DNA from: Epiperipatus broadwayi
Lineage: Eukaryota; Onychophora; Udeonychophora; Euonychophora; Peripatidae
Length of the DNA: 64,000 nucleotides
Assembly: GCA_028023455.1 (NCBI GenBank)
Contig: JAQFVV010000072.1
Location: forward strand, 4,484,501-4,548,500
Reading direction: 5' to 3'
Position numbers and translations under genes: made by a program. Below, piece after piece: positions 34,733-47,401 of this stretch (positions within the stretch are counted from its first letter, which is position 1; each line of letters starts with the position of its first letter). The notes under the pieces were generated by a model, which had not been told where the DNA came from, did not search any database, and saw only the letters and a list, made by a program, of their open reading frames with translations.

Positions 34733-36120
34733 TGATTGTAAATTCAAATTATTCTCATTATGCTACTCTTTGAGATTGACCTGCAATTAAATTTTTGTTT
34801 AAAATGATATTCTGTTCTATTACATTTGATGCCCACTTATACATTATTTTTGGGTTACAACAGATGTTTGAATATAGCTTTTCAAAATGACTACATTATT
34901 TGTCAGTAGCTGTGTATACAATCAAATCCTATATGTAAACCTACATTTTCATTTTTCCACGTATATATTTGTCTGTAGTCAATTAAAGCAGTACATCTAT
35001 ATTTTGATTGGATCATACTAGCCATAATCTGGGTAAAATTGAATAAATGTGCCCAGAAATCTGATTTTTTCCAGATGACCCTATAATAGTCTTGAGTGAT
35101 CTTTAATATTTAGATAACAGTTGGTGAGATCCAATCAAAATATCAATAGATTGCTAATATTAACAAGAAACAAACATATATGTGAATGATTTTTTTATCC
35201 ATAAAATTTTAATCTTAATTTATTATTTTATATATATATCACCAAAGATATCCATGTCATTAATAAAAAAGATGCTGGCATCCTATTCTCTAAAAAAATG
35301 GCATTTATAACCCACTCACTTCTCATTAGCATGCACATCCACCTTTAAATATTTATTTGAATCCAATTTAGTATTCAAAATTTACTTTATTTATGGATGA
35401 CAATTATCTCCCTTTTTAATATGCTATGATATTATATGGTATCAAAAGTACTTAGCTTTAAATAAATTTGTTCATATTCAAAACTCAAACCTGTTTAGTT
35501 GTTAAATGTTTTAACATTTGCTTATTCATTATATGTATTATAATGGTAAATATCCTCTTTAACCTTATCTGTCTTACCAAGTTGCCTCTAGGCTATTTGA
35601 ACCTAGAAAAAGTGCCACATTGAGAAGCCATTTCTAACTGTATTTTATATCTAAGTTGGTGCACCACTTACAATGGTTTGTATCTAGCCCTAGTTGGTGC
35701 CCTATTTATAATAGTATGTCAGACTTCCATTTATAATGGTATGTAGTTTGAACCTGAATTGGTGGTAACTCATCTTTATCATCCCACAGTTGTGCAGACA
35801 AATTCTCATACAAACTTTCAGACAAATTCTTATACAAATTCTCATACTGGAATAATTTAAAATTAATGTTGTACAAAATGCAAACTTTTTACTTTCTCAG
35901 ATATGAATGAGATCAAGTTGAGTGGCAATTTTATAGTGATGGTCACCAGGACATGATCCTCATTTGTCCACAGTTGACTAGCTATATTCTTATAGTGAAT
36001 TAATGTGTAGATTAGTTCCCCACCAGTAAACATGATCTAGTGAATTGGTGAGAGAATAAATAAATTCTTGTACTGGAATGGCCTAAGACAAATGGATAGA
36101 TGTATACACGATAGAGCAAA
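34733..36120. other. Intergenic, nothing recognised
   Basis: No gene recognised. Near 35630-35850 there are loosely repeated phrases ('ttataatggtatgt', 'acaaattctcatac') suggesting an old tandem repeat. Confidence 0.45.
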
Positions 36121-36262
36121 TTTAATCACTCAACATCATAAGTCTTTATAGATCATATTTAATCACTTAACATCTTAAGTCTTTCTAGATTATATTTAAT
36201 CACTCAACATCATAAGTCTTTACAAAACATTTTAATCACTTATCATCATAAGTCTCTATGAT
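36121..36262. repeat. Minisatellite, about four 36-37-bp units
   Basis: Units begin 'tttaatcactcaacatc' or close variants at 36121, 36158, 36195 and 36231. They share 'cataagtct' about 20 bases in. Divergence is low to moderate. Confidence 0.85.
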
Positions 36263-37786
36263 TCACTGCTGGCATTTCCTAAATCAACTCACAAACAATA
36301 AACAAACAAAAGGACAGCTATTATTTGTACAGCCATCTATTTCTAGTTTAATAATTAATATAATAATGATGGTGATGAGTCTCCCACCTGTGGTTTTATA
36401 ACTAACATCACAACTAACATAAATCATGTCTGTTATTAATTTAGAATTGATGAATAATGCTCTAGCATGCACCAATACATAATATAACAACATTCAATAG
36501 TTCATTGGATACTCCAATGACAATAGGTTAATATGCCTAGCCTCTTTTAAGTCATATTATATAGCTTCCTATCTCTAGTTATTTATTACACTATCACATT
36601 TTAAAACTATGTTTTGTGATTGGAATTCACTAGTGATGATGATGACTAAGTTATTTTTTCATGCAAAAAAAAAATCAACCTTAAGAAAACTATAAACTTC
36701 TTTAATCAAAAAATTGAATTTTATTATTAGTTATTAACATACTGTACATTGAAAAATATGCATAAAAATCAAGAGATTGGTTACATTTAATGACAACAAC
36801 AAACATAATCCCCCCCCCCCCCAATGAATTTAGACTCTATCGTTAGTAGCGTACAATATGATATATGGATGCTGACACATTTTTTGGTATAAAGATATTT
36901 CAGATCATGAACATTTTTGATTTCGTAAATAAACACTCGAAGCACACACATACGCTCATAGTATGTAACATGTAAAATTTATGTATAAAATCTTAAAATA
37001 ATCGAGAAGGTTGTAGAAAAAATTTATTTAAATTACAAAGATAGGAATAACTAAAGAGAGGTCTGTTTCTAATTATAATTCTCATTCATGCCGCTCCACC
37101 CATTAAGCGAGGTTATTTCACTTTCTGGATTTGCACATTCAGAATCCAACATATATCCATGCAGATATATATAATTGTGTGTGTGTGTGTTATTTTCCGC
37201 CATTAATAAATCCTGTATTCGATCTTTAAATATAATAAGAATAATATATATAAAAAAAACCTTTTTTCCATGATACCCAAAATTAATAAACAAAAAGAAA
37301 ACAACACTTTTAAAAAAATACATACATATATAGTTGATTACATATTATGATTAAAATAAAATAACAAGTAATCTTGATATAGTCAATATTCATGATTATT
37401 GAAAATCCCCTCTTTTTAATAACTCATGTTTATTTTAGTGCTTTGGAGCAAGAGAGAAATGGATATTAATAACAATCCAAAAAAATTGTTGAGTTATTTT
37501 ACACAAATTTTGTGCATGACTAGATTTGCCTTATTTTGTTTAATATACTTTTTTGTTATTATTATAAAATATATCATTTTATCCTTTATACATTTATAGA
37601 TATAAATTCAAGAATAAGTGCATTTTATTTGTTATCAATTAGTCTTGTTTCCATTCAGTGGGAAGTATTACATAAAAAGTAAAATGCACACTATATAAGT
37701 ACCAAATGATATTGAAAGATAATTATACCGATTGCTATAGTTTTGCATCTAAGTCTATAATCCTCCAATTAGCACAAAACATGATC

Positions 37787-38060
37787 ACCATTTCCCATGC
37801 TTTAACAAGCTATTAAAACAGTGACAACCTATCCATACAGTAGTGCCACCAGTGCAAGCCATCATAAATCAATAGATGCAAGAAGCTTTGTGCATAAAAT
37901 GCCTATCTATTACCTACTCATCCAATATCTCCAGACTAATTTCTAGCTTGCAGCTTTCATCAGTAAAGAACTTTGAGTGGCACTACTGTATGGATAGTTT
38001 ATCACTGTTTTAACAGCTTGTGTATAAACATAGGTGCTCATGTAATGTTTAGTAGTTTCA
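37787..38060. mobile_element. Family C foldback element, both ends tail-like
   Basis: Nearly symmetrical copy: the tail sequence ('aacatgatcaccatttc') is present at both ends in inverted orientation around the palindromic arms. The minus strand at about 37934-37963 keeps CTGATGA (37957-37963), an AGCT/AGCT stem II with a GCA loop, GAAA (37940-37943) and TTAGTC, the best-preserved hammerhead-like core of family C. No TSD was identified. Confidence 0.7.
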
Positions 38061-38220
38061 TATCATTCCTGCCCATGGGATGATGGTGACTATGGTAAGT
38101 GAACTAGGTTTAGATTTGTATGATTATACAAGCAAATGAGCTTGGATTGAAAACATTATGGTGTTTTCAATTTGAGCTCACAGTTTTATAGTTAACTGAA
38201 AAGATAAAAGATAGCTGCTG

Positions 38221-38425
38221 GAGGCTTGCATTCTATTCTAAAATCTAGATGCAATATCTCAGATTCAAGGCCCCTCATTGATGAAAGCCCCAAGATAAAA
38301 ACTAGTCTGGGAATATTGGATGAGTATGCACTAGATAGGGATTTTATGAACAAATCTTTTGCATTCCTTGATTACTATAGCCTGCACTGGGTGACACTAT
38401 TGTATAGAGAGATTGTCACAGATTC
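38221..38425 (+). mobile_element. Family C element, 3' half
   Basis: Only the right arm is present, from 'ctcagattcaaggc' through a decayed core 'ttgatgaaagc' with 'aaaactagtctggg', to 'gattactatagcctgcact' and 'agagagattgtcac'. The usual tail is missing. Confidence 0.65.
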
Positions 38426-38429
38426 CTGA

Positions 38430-40919
38430 TTTCCTGATTCCATATAAGAAGAAGTCACTGTGCATCACATCACATCACTGTTATTATATTTGATGTAGAA
38501 AAATATTAGCTTGAGTAATATGAGAATATTTTACAAGTGTGAAGCCCTCCCCCCCATCATTTGATTCTAATATTGTTTATGGACCATTACATCTACTAGA
38601 GAATTTGAATTATTTTTTTTTATGAATAGTTTATCATTTTTCTCTAAACACTATTGAAATGTTGCATACACATGGAAGTGCCCATTGTATCATAAGTAAT
38701 TTTTTATTTTGTTCATATTTGATAAATTTCCAATTCTATAATAAATAAAACCTTGATGAACGATCAGACATTCATTAATGACAAATATTGATAACCATGG
38801 AAGACATTGTTCAAAAATTATTTACAAATTTTTCAGGAAAAAAAAAACAAACAAAAAAAAACAACCCACACATAAAACTATGCTAGAATTAAATATAGAA
38901 AAATATCAAACCAACTATTCCGCAACTTTACCTATTAACAAAAAACTTTACCTATGCAGCAAATCTCCAGAATTAAGCAACCGTTATTATTTTCCGGCTG
39001 TTTGTTTCGGAGCTTTATAGCCCATGTATTGCAGTTGAAAATTTTAATGATAGGGGGCGTATTTTTTTTATAAATATTATAATGTATTTAATAGTCATAT
39101 TTGGTATTAAATAAGCATTAATTATGAAATAGTAAAAAAAAAAGTGTGACATATGGTGTTTTTTTATTTTAATAATATTAATCTGTTTTTTTTTTCATCT
39201 GTAAAAGAAGATTATTATATATACATCACATCTGCCAATTTAATACAAATTAATCTTGGGAAACCAGAACTTTATTCAAGTTAATTCTGTTTGCAATATA
39301 TCTGTAGGGAAACAGGATAATGAAGAATTAGATGGAGTTTTTTTTTTAATGAAATGGAATAGATTATTAATTAAAGTTTCATTCCTCTGGGAAATTTGAT
39401 AATTTATAATAAACTAGACTTATTTCATTTAGTGCATTTACAAAATTTAAAAATCATATACAAAATATTTTTTAATTGTGCATTTGCGATATATGTCGAT
39501 ATATGCACGCACGCACACATTTTTATACGTTAGTTGCTCTTTTATATATATAAAGTAATATTTTAAAACATTAAAATTTCGTAATTAATTTGCCATTCAT
39601 TAAGTTAATTGAATACATATCTATTTTTCACTTTTATGAATTATAACTTTGTTTTAATTAATATCGTAACAAAACATTTGAAAGTAATGAGAAAAATATT
39701 ATAATTAAAACATAAAAAAAAAAGTAGTTAAACATTAACGGTTTAGTTTTGTTAATTAAAAACAGTTACATTTTTATTTTATGTTTAGAATAAATCTAGA
39801 AAGAAATAACAGTTTTAACAATTTATGAAAACTAATAAATTTTAGCATTACAAAATCACTTTAGTGAAGTCAATGTTTTAATGCTGAAAAATAACGTTTT
39901 CCGGTTAATAAATAATTGAAATACAAATTAAAGTACCCATAAAATATTTATTGCACTTATTTATAACAGTTATAGGCAGGGCCGCTGCTTGTGGATGTGC
40001 AGGTTGCGTGGGCCACAAAAGCACTATACTACTGGGGTGCCAAGACACCAAGATAACTAATAAAATTTATAAGTAAATACGACTGTTTATATTTTCGAAT
40101 CATTTTATTGTTAGAAATATGTTCTGTGTGTATATATATATTTTTCTTACGTCATTTTATTTAAATATCAGAGAAATACTTCATTACTTAAACTTATTTA
40201 TGATAATTACTCAAGCTTCGAACTTCTAGGCATGCGCTCAAAATACACTACATATATATATACTCTTATCATTATGCTAAACCGAACAGACCGACGCCAT
40301 TTTTATTGTGATAATTAATAAAACTTAATATGTAAATGTTTACATTTCCAAATCACTTTATCCCTAGAAACACATACTGATTGTAAATATTTATTATTTA
40401 AACATAAGAGGAATGTTTCTTTATTTAAACTTATTGTGGCAGTTGCTAAATATATTCATATATACTCTATCATTGCACAAAACTAAACAGGCCAATGCCC
40501 TTTTATCACTATAATTAATAACATTTATATGTAAATAAAAATGTTTCGATTTCCCAGTCATCTTAATTTATATAAAAAGCAACATAAATAATATTTAAAA
40601 ATAAAATTTATTTTAAAAATATTGCTTCATAATTATAGTAATTCTGCATATGATGAAATTATCTATATCAATAATGTTTAACTGTATTGTTCACTTGGAA
40701 GTACTGATGAAGTGTCTGTTCCAAAAATGTTAGATCTTGGTTCAATGATGTGTTCTGTCAAGGTTTTTTTAATAGTGTTATCTTTATTGTTTTGTTTTTT
40801 TTTTGTTATTATTGTCCTGTTTTATATTTTTACATATTTTACTAAATAGCCTTTTCTATTTTTAATATTTTTTTTTAAAAAACAATTTAACTTTTTACTT
40901 GTTTCTTTTTTTCTCTAAT
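38430..40919. other. AT-rich intergenic, no gene recognised
   Basis: No convincing gene. The 39970-40540 part has two loosely similar halves (each with 'ttattta' segments followed by 'atgctaaaccgaacag' or 'gcacaaaactaaacag'), suggesting an old duplication of about 230 bp. A decayed hammerhead-like core 'ctgatgaagtg' lies near 40698. Confidence 0.45.
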
Positions 40920-40924
40920 GTCAT

Positions 40925-41009
40925 AGCATCGGTCAGGACGCGAACCCGCAACCCGGGCAACTGCCTGCAAGTGCAAGGTAGTCGCGCTGACCTCTCGACC
41001 ACCAATGCT
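40925..41009 (-). mobile_element. tRNA-Gly-derived SINE, minus strand
   Basis: Acceptor stem agcattgg against ccgatgct (one mismatch), box A-like 'tggtcgagagg' and box B 'ggttcgcgtcc' on the minus strand. Followed on that strand by 'atgacatt' and a degraded A-rich tail (plus-strand T run near 40905). No clear TSD. Confidence 0.68.
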
Positions 41010-41345
41010 ATTACGCAAATCTAAGCTAAGCAAAATATTTAATTCTTTTCATGATATAACCTATGAATAAACTAAGTAAATAAAATGCTAGGGATTTTAA
41101 TGGCTTCCAAAAATGTATTGAATAAACAATCTAAGTAAAAACATTTAAATTTTTTTCCTGACAAAATATTTAAGTGTCAAACTACATAATAAAGTGTGTA
41201 ATATATATAATACGACTTAGTTATTAATAAGTGTTAAAAATTAAAATTATACAGGAGGTAAATATATTTTATTGAATGAAAATAAGTGAATTTATTGTTT
41301 TTAAAATACTAAACGTGAACAAGTTTTCTGTGATTTAAAAATAGA

Positions 41346-41458
41346 GAAAGGATTTTTAAAACAAAAAACGTTTTAACAAGAAGGTGCAAAAAGGATGAAA
41401 AATAATGAAAGGATATTTAAAACAATGAAGGTTCAGCAAGAAAGTGCGAATGGGATGT
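41346..41458. repeat. Imperfect 62-bp tandem duplication
   Basis: 'aaaggatttttaaaacaa' near 41346 recurs as 'aaaggatatttaaaacaa' near 41408. The remainder of each unit matches loosely ('caagaaggtgc' and 'caagaaagtgc'). Confidence 0.65.
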
Positions 41459-42002
41459 AAGAGCTTTATCAGCCATGTTATTTAAAACTTATCTACTTTT
41501 ACTAGTTCTAATAAAATGTTAAACTATCTGACCAATAAACAATGGGTATGTATGAAAATTTAGAAAAAGAGAAATATATATATATAATAAATTATAGTTA
41601 TTAACAATGGACAACACCACATAAAAACTTAAATAATAGTGTAAATATTTTATCATTGAAGGAATATAATTTTGATAATAAACGTGAATACGTTTATGTA
41701 TAAAGATTTTCAATAGGTTTTCATACAAAACAGGGATTAAGTTTTAATGAATTTTTGACCAGCAAACAAGCAGAATGGAGCTCAAATGTGAAACATTCCT
41801 AAGAATCATATTCTGGATGTACATACTATTTGGCAACTTATATATTATTTAATTACTTATATAATATGAGAGCTATCACAAGAAGGGGAGGGGAGCAGTA
41901 CAATGGATGGTAATAGTGCAAAATTGTCTTATTTATAGATAAAAATAATATGAAAACATTTGAAAAAAAAAAAACAATTTCAAATTTACTAAATAAATAT
42001 TT

Positions 42003-42152
42003 AAGTAATTAGAGGAATTTGAACTTAGGATTTTTCAGTCTACATTCGTCCTCTGTTCCATCTCAAGCAACCAACACACATGCCCACATAATCATATGTG
42101 TCAGTTCAATATAGATTGAAAAACTTAAGTTGAAATCCCTCTAGTTACTCAT
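42003..42152. repeat. Hairpin element, about 43-bp arms
   Basis: 'agtaattagagg' and 'aacttaggatttttcagtct' at the left are mirrored by 'agattgaaaaacttaag' and 'cctctagttact' at the right, with a loop of about 64 bases. Possibly a small MITE. Confidence 0.65.
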
Positions 42153-43449
42153 ATAGAAAGCATTCAGTATACTGAATGAATAGATTAATTAAATAAATAT
42201 TTTTGTTTTAAGGTATTATTTAATTATTGTTTTAAAAATTATTGGTTTAAACAGTAATATGTTTTATTTTAGCATGTGTTTTACTTTTCATGTTTGTTTT
42301 ATAAAAATAAATGAATAAAACTCTTGTGGTATTTACTGAACATGTTAAATGACTAAAGCTATATTTTCAAGTTTTTCCTGCGAAAGCGCTGGAAAAATTG
42401 CCTTTTAATTTAAAAATTTTATTTCATAGAATGGGGGGGGGGGCACTAAAATTTACCTTGCACAAAGGCACTTCTTAGTCATGTGGCAGACTTGGTTATA
42501 GGAATTTGCTGACTGTTACAGTTTGTTATATTACAAATGTTTCGTTTTTGCCTATTAAATGACAAGAGTCATTCTAATAAACTTTGCACTTCCAGACAAA
42601 TTGATTTATCTTCTGAAAGGTCCAGTACTATATGACACTATCCCCTTACAACTTCGAACTTGAACTTTTCTGACTTCATTCTGCAAGTAGTGGGAAACAT
42701 GCATTTCTATTGAAAAATTCAAAAACTGATGAATTATGGACCTGAAAGTGACTGAGTAGCATGTCTCTTTACTTTTTTTAAAGAGACCTATCTTATAGTG
42801 AATAATTGGATTCATCGATCTGGTTCTTTTATTGGTCTATTTCTGCCATTGGCTATTTTATGTTATTGCTGAATTATTGGTCAACAGTATTGTACTCTGA
42901 ATGTGATCTAGAGAGCTCTTTAGTTTAGACAACTCTATTATTAATGGTAAGCTTAAGAAGAAGCCACAACACAGGTTCAAGATATTGTAACAATATGGGG
43001 ATGAACATTGCAGTATGTCAACAATAAAATAAACAAATGATTTATTTTACAAGAGTGCATATAAAATTCAAGCACAAGCCGGGTATTGGATTAAAATCCT
43101 TGAGCTCTAGAATTGATCACTTTACCATTGCACTTCACCACATAAAATATTTACTTGTACAAACATGTAGTTTAATAATAAATGGAATTGAAATAAATAT
43201 TTTAATGATGTAAAATATTTCATTGTATTTACAATATAACCTTAAGCAACAGAGCTCTTTCAAATTTATAATGCCATTCTAAATGTGAGATGTTAACTTA
43301 AAATAAAAATAGGGGAAAGATTGTAGATATAAAACTAAGGAAATGTCAAGCAATTACAATAATAATCAAATACATTATTGTCTTAACCATTTATATTCAT
43401 GTTACATTTACAGCTCTATAAGTTTGAATATACTACTAGTGTTATTTTT

Positions 43450-43812
43450 TAAACCACCAAATGTTACATGATCATCATCCTTTATGCTTACACAAGCTGT
43501 ATACACAGAGGGTAAACTCTCCATACAGTAGCAACACTCAGTGCAAGCCAGAGAAATCAATGGATTCAGGAAGGTTTGTGCATAAAATCCCTATCTAGTA
43601 CCTACTCATCCAATATCTCCACACTAGTTTCTAGATAAGATCTAGGTGCAATGCTCTCAGATCCAAAGCTCCTCGCTGATAAAAGCTACAAGCTAAAAAC
43701 TAGTCTGGGGATGTTGGATGAGAAATTTTATGCACAAATCTTTCTGCATCCATTGATTACTCTGGCTTGCACTGAGTGGAACTACTGTAAGAGAGTTTAG
43801 CCTCTGTGTCTT
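43450..43812. mobile_element. Family C foldback element with 13-bp TSD
   Basis: A 363-bp insertion between exact 'tagtgttattttt' copies (43437-43449 and 43813-43825). It has a tail-like start 'acatgatcatcatcctt', the two palindromic arms and a decayed hammerhead-like core near 43675-43707 (CTGATAA, then AAAACTAGTC). The orientation is ambiguous because the tail lies on the left, opposite to the 4162 and 22608 copies. Confidence 0.8.
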
Positions 43813-43825
43813 AGTGTTATTTTTA

Positions 43826-45117
43826 TTTAATTATAAATTTTATTTGTTTGTATGATTCTTAATAATTTATTGAATTTTATGGATTTCTGGTGAAATCATT
43901 GGCCAAATTTCCCAATATGTATTCCATATAACTTTCAATATTAACGTTTGTTTTGCAAGCATTGACACATGCCTCTTCAGATAAGCACATTAGTGATTAT
44001 TACAAATTATTTATTCAACTAGAGATCAGCCTAGATATAAACTTCAAATTGCAGTTTAAAATTAATATATCTAGTTTTTTAATTAAGTGTAACTATATGA
44101 AATTATTCAATTTATTTTTTCTTTTTTTCTTATCTTTTTTTAGATATGCATAAAACTTCCTTTCCACCACACGTTCTTAAAATATATGAACAAAGACATC
44201 TGAAGAAGAAATCATTTACCCTTTTCAAATAACTTTGTCCATATGTTACAAGAATATCTAGTGGAATGGATGTGTTAAATATATATATAAAAAAAAACTT
44301 TCAGTGTTTAGAAATGTTTATATATATTTTTTAATTGTATGATTCTTAACACTTTATAAAATATTTAAAATAAATAAAAGCAGTAACGTTATTAATAATT
44401 TATTTGTTTGCTAAGCTTTTTAATAATTTATTTATTTATTCACCAGGTTACAGTCGAATGGCTGAAATAATATTGATTAAATTGAAAAATTTCTCTTTCT
44501 TATTTATTTTTTAAATTTATGATACATTAATATGCAATCTTTATCATAACAAACAAACTATCCTATTTGCTGAATCAATTACTAAACCATTACTACTACT
44601 ATTAATAATAAAAATAATAGCAACAACAATAAAAAACAATCATTCCAAAACTGAAAGTCTTAGTTTTGGAAAAATAAAAAGATTCTTTACATAAACAAAA
44701 ATGTTATCAAAAGTTTATTGATGTAAAAAAAGAAAAAAAACTAAAACAATCGTGCTTAAATTTGCTAGAGTTGGTAATTAATGGAAAAAAATTGAATGAT
44801 TGGACTGGAAGACAGAAAACAATTTCTATGGTTTGTGTGCATCTAATTTTATTCAAAGCATACCCAAATATAATTTTCATTAAAATAAAGATTAAAGCAG
44901 TGATGCACTGTGACTTCTCCTTATATGGAGGGAGGAATCTCTCAGCAATTATGCCCAGAGAAACCTGTTAGCCACTTTGACTTCCCTTTCCATTCCCCAA
45001 CCCAAGTTTTTCCATATTCTTCTCTATCCTGCTCCATCCCATTTTCACAACATAATCTTTGTCAACTCCATGGCCTTTATATCTAAATCCCTATTTTCTT
45101 TTCCCAAACCCAGCATA
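43826..45117. other. Intergenic, nothing recognised
   Basis: AT-rich to mixed sequence with only short open frames that lack any motif. Confidence 0.5.
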
Positions 45118-45200
45118 TAGTAATGCCACCCAGTGGCAATCCATAGTAATCAATGTATGCCCGAAGATTAATGCAGGAAATGGTGATCATGTAAAGTAAA
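45118..45200 (+). mobile_element. Family C fragment
   Basis: 'agtaatgccacccagtggc', 'agtaatcaatgtatgc' and then directly the tail 'ggaaatggtgatcatgtaa'. Another internally deleted derivative joining the 5' arm to the tail. Confidence 0.6.
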
Positions 45201-45385
45201 TATTAAAAATGAATTGAGTATAAAACTGTTAAGGAAACGTGAATTTTTTGTATATAAAAAAAGATATGTTTCATCAAAACTTTGCTTCAAAATTTATTCT
45301 GGTTAATAGAAATGAAATTTTATGGTTTTTTTTCATTAAGTTGTGAACATTCTTATGATGCATAATGTTATTTTGTTACACACAC

Positions 45386-46040
45386 ATCATCATCATCATC
45401 ATCATCAACCATTATCAATCCACTGCAGGATAAAGGTCTCTCCAAGTTTAATCCATCTTCTCCGATCTTTAGCTTCTCTTCTCCACAATACCCCTGTACA
45501 TTTTCTTATTTCATCCATCCATCTTACATGTGGTCTCTTTCTGGGTCTTTTACAATCTCTTGGAATCCAGTTTAAAATTTCAATTGTCCATCTATTATCA
45601 TCTCTTCTAGCAATATGTCCATCCCAAGTCCATTTTAATCTTTTAATTTTTTCAATAAGGTCAGTAACACCTGTTTGTTGTCTTACCCATACATTGCGTT
45701 TTCGATCTCTTCTTGTTACTCCCAACATACATCTCTCCATACTCCTTTGAGTGGTCTGAAGTCTCTGTATTGCTCTTCTATTAAGTGTCCAAGTCTCAGA
45801 TCCATAAGTAAGAACTGGTAAAACACATTTGTTAAAAACCATCCTTTTCAAACACATAGGCATATTTCCTTTTAGTATCAAGTTATTTCTACCAAAAGCA
45901 CTCCAACCAAGTTTAATTCTATGATTAATTTCCTCCATTATGTTTCCATCTGTATTAATAATCTGACCAAGGTATTTGTAACTGTTAACTTCTTCTAATT
46001 CTTCATAATCAATCTTTATATTCATATTTTGAGCAAATAA
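45386..46040 (-). pseudogene. RTE-type LINE C-terminus, open minus-strand frame of about 206 codons
   Basis: Best-preserved copy of the LINE family also at 4791, 5403 and 62283. On the minus strand, from about 46040: Y-K-Y-L-G-Q (start of the domain after the RT), G-S-E-T-W-T-L-N-R-R, M-L-G-V-T-R-R-D-R, G-H-I-A-R-R-D-D-N-R-W, K-R-P-R-K-R-P-H-V-R-W-M-D-E-I, ending L-Q-W-I-D-N-G and a stop. It finishes in an ATC/TGA microsatellite at 45386-45408. No internal stop, but it begins well after the catalytic RT motifs, so it is a 5'-truncated, non-autonomous copy. The family differs from the LINE at 9000, which has a GAA tail and a different C-terminus. Confidence 0.82.
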
Positions 46041-46456
46041 TATGTTGTGGTATTAAAACGTATTTGCTTATCTTATCATATATCTTTAACTTTGTGATTC
46101 CTTTTAAGAAAATTGAAAATTGATGAATTAAATAGTGTTGAATTAATCCAAATATATGTATATCAATGGAGACATATCCACATCTAAATCATTTTTATTG
46201 TCTATCATCACAATGTTTTACATTTGCTTCTCTTTTCTTTAAGTTTCATCTTTTCCCAAAATATTAACTATCATTTTCCCATGAAATTCAATCCGGAATT
46301 AAGATATACATTATTGTTTACTCCAAAAGTAATTGTAACTTTGATAGCTCCATGGATGACTGAGAAATTTAACAATTATACTAATCATTTCCAAAACTCT
46401 ATCTGATGCTTTTCATTTTCATCATTCCCACATTTCTGTTTAAAATTCTTCAGCAT
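46041..46456. other. Intergenic, nothing recognised
   Basis: AT-rich sequence between the LINE fragment and the SINE; no motif seen. Confidence 0.5.
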
Positions 46457-46473
46457 TTCAAAAATTTGTGATT

Positions 46474-46588
46474 TTTTTTTTTTTTTCCATGTGTCATAGC
46501 ATCGGCCGGGACGCGAACCCACAACCGTCTGCAACCAACTATTTGCTTGCATGGCAGTTGCGATACCTCTCGGCTAACAACGCAAGAC
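46474..46588 (-). mobile_element. tRNA-Gly-derived SINE with poly-A tail and 17-bp TSD
   Basis: Exact 'ttcaaaaatttgtgatt' flanks the insert (46457-46473 and 46589-46605). On the minus strand the element has a box A-like 'agccgagaggt', a box B 'ggttcgcgtcc' (plus coordinates 46509-46519), the SINE tail 'atgacacatgg' and then about 15 A residues. A textbook retroposed SINE, which fixes the family's ends. Confidence 0.9.
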
Positions 46589-46871
46589 TTCAAAAATTTG
46601 TGATTGTGTTTGGAGCTGCTGCTAATAACCAAGGTGGAAGTCTGTTTGATCTTATTGTTGAATGTTGTCTATACTTTTAGGAAGAGAAAATGAAGTATTT
46701 TGAAGATCTTAATCTGGTAGATAGATAAACTTCTTTATTTTCAAAAGCACTTTATTTGTAAGATCATTAATTAACATTGTGATTTTTCTTATTGTTTTCA
46801 TTTGTCTTTCTACCACTAATTAGTATTCCTGATACACATGTCTGAATGATGATAACATCTTGTAATTCTAT

Positions 46872-47383
46872 GGTGGACTATTTCTATCATCTAGAATTAA
46901 TTGCTAAATGTCTTGAAAAATATTCAAAACTTTATTTAAACCTTTCTAATGCATGTACATTCAGTTAATAGTAATAGCATAGAGGTCAGTATATAACATG
47001 TTTCAAATAATACTATTCTTTTCTTTTTTTAGGTGTTGTTGGATTGACTATACTAATATTAGCATGGGAATTGATTCCAAGACTTTAGATTTATGAATAG
47101 TGGACGAATTTAAAATGGGGCTCTAAGCTATTAGTCTTAGAGAGCATCATCTTAAATTTAATATTCACAAATCTGCAGATTCCAAGTTCAATTGTCATAC
47201 TAGTGGTCTGACCAGTTATGCTGACAATGCTGGAAGAGAAGATAATAACACCATTTGAAATGTTCTATATTAAAGCATATGTTATTACTAACAGTTGAAT
47301 GTATTTGAAAAGTTTAAATAGAGTTTGAATTTTTTTAAAGCCATTTAATAATTAATTTTAGATAATGAGAATAATCCAATATA
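46872..47383. repeat. Palindromic MITE-like family, long-spacer copy
   Basis: Diverged inverted arms 46872-46980 and 47276-47383, with the same phrases as the copies at 7875 and 8246 ('gttattactaac', 'gttgaatgtatttg', 'gtggactatttc'). The 295-bp spacer has no recognisable content. Confidence 0.55.
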
Positions 47384-47401
47384 CAATGTGTATAATTAAG
47401 G

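Noticed and set aside
36121-36262. CRISPR-like regular repeats
   Set aside because: Contiguous minisatellite units without unique spacers, in a eukaryotic context.
43070-43142. Possible minus-strand tRNA-like sequence
   Set aside because: 'ggattttaatcc' departs from the box B consensus and no cloverleaf could be drawn convincingly.
45343-45750. Plus-strand frame with a His run
   Set aside because: Opposite strand of the LINE fragment; the His run is the TGA/ATC microsatellite tail.
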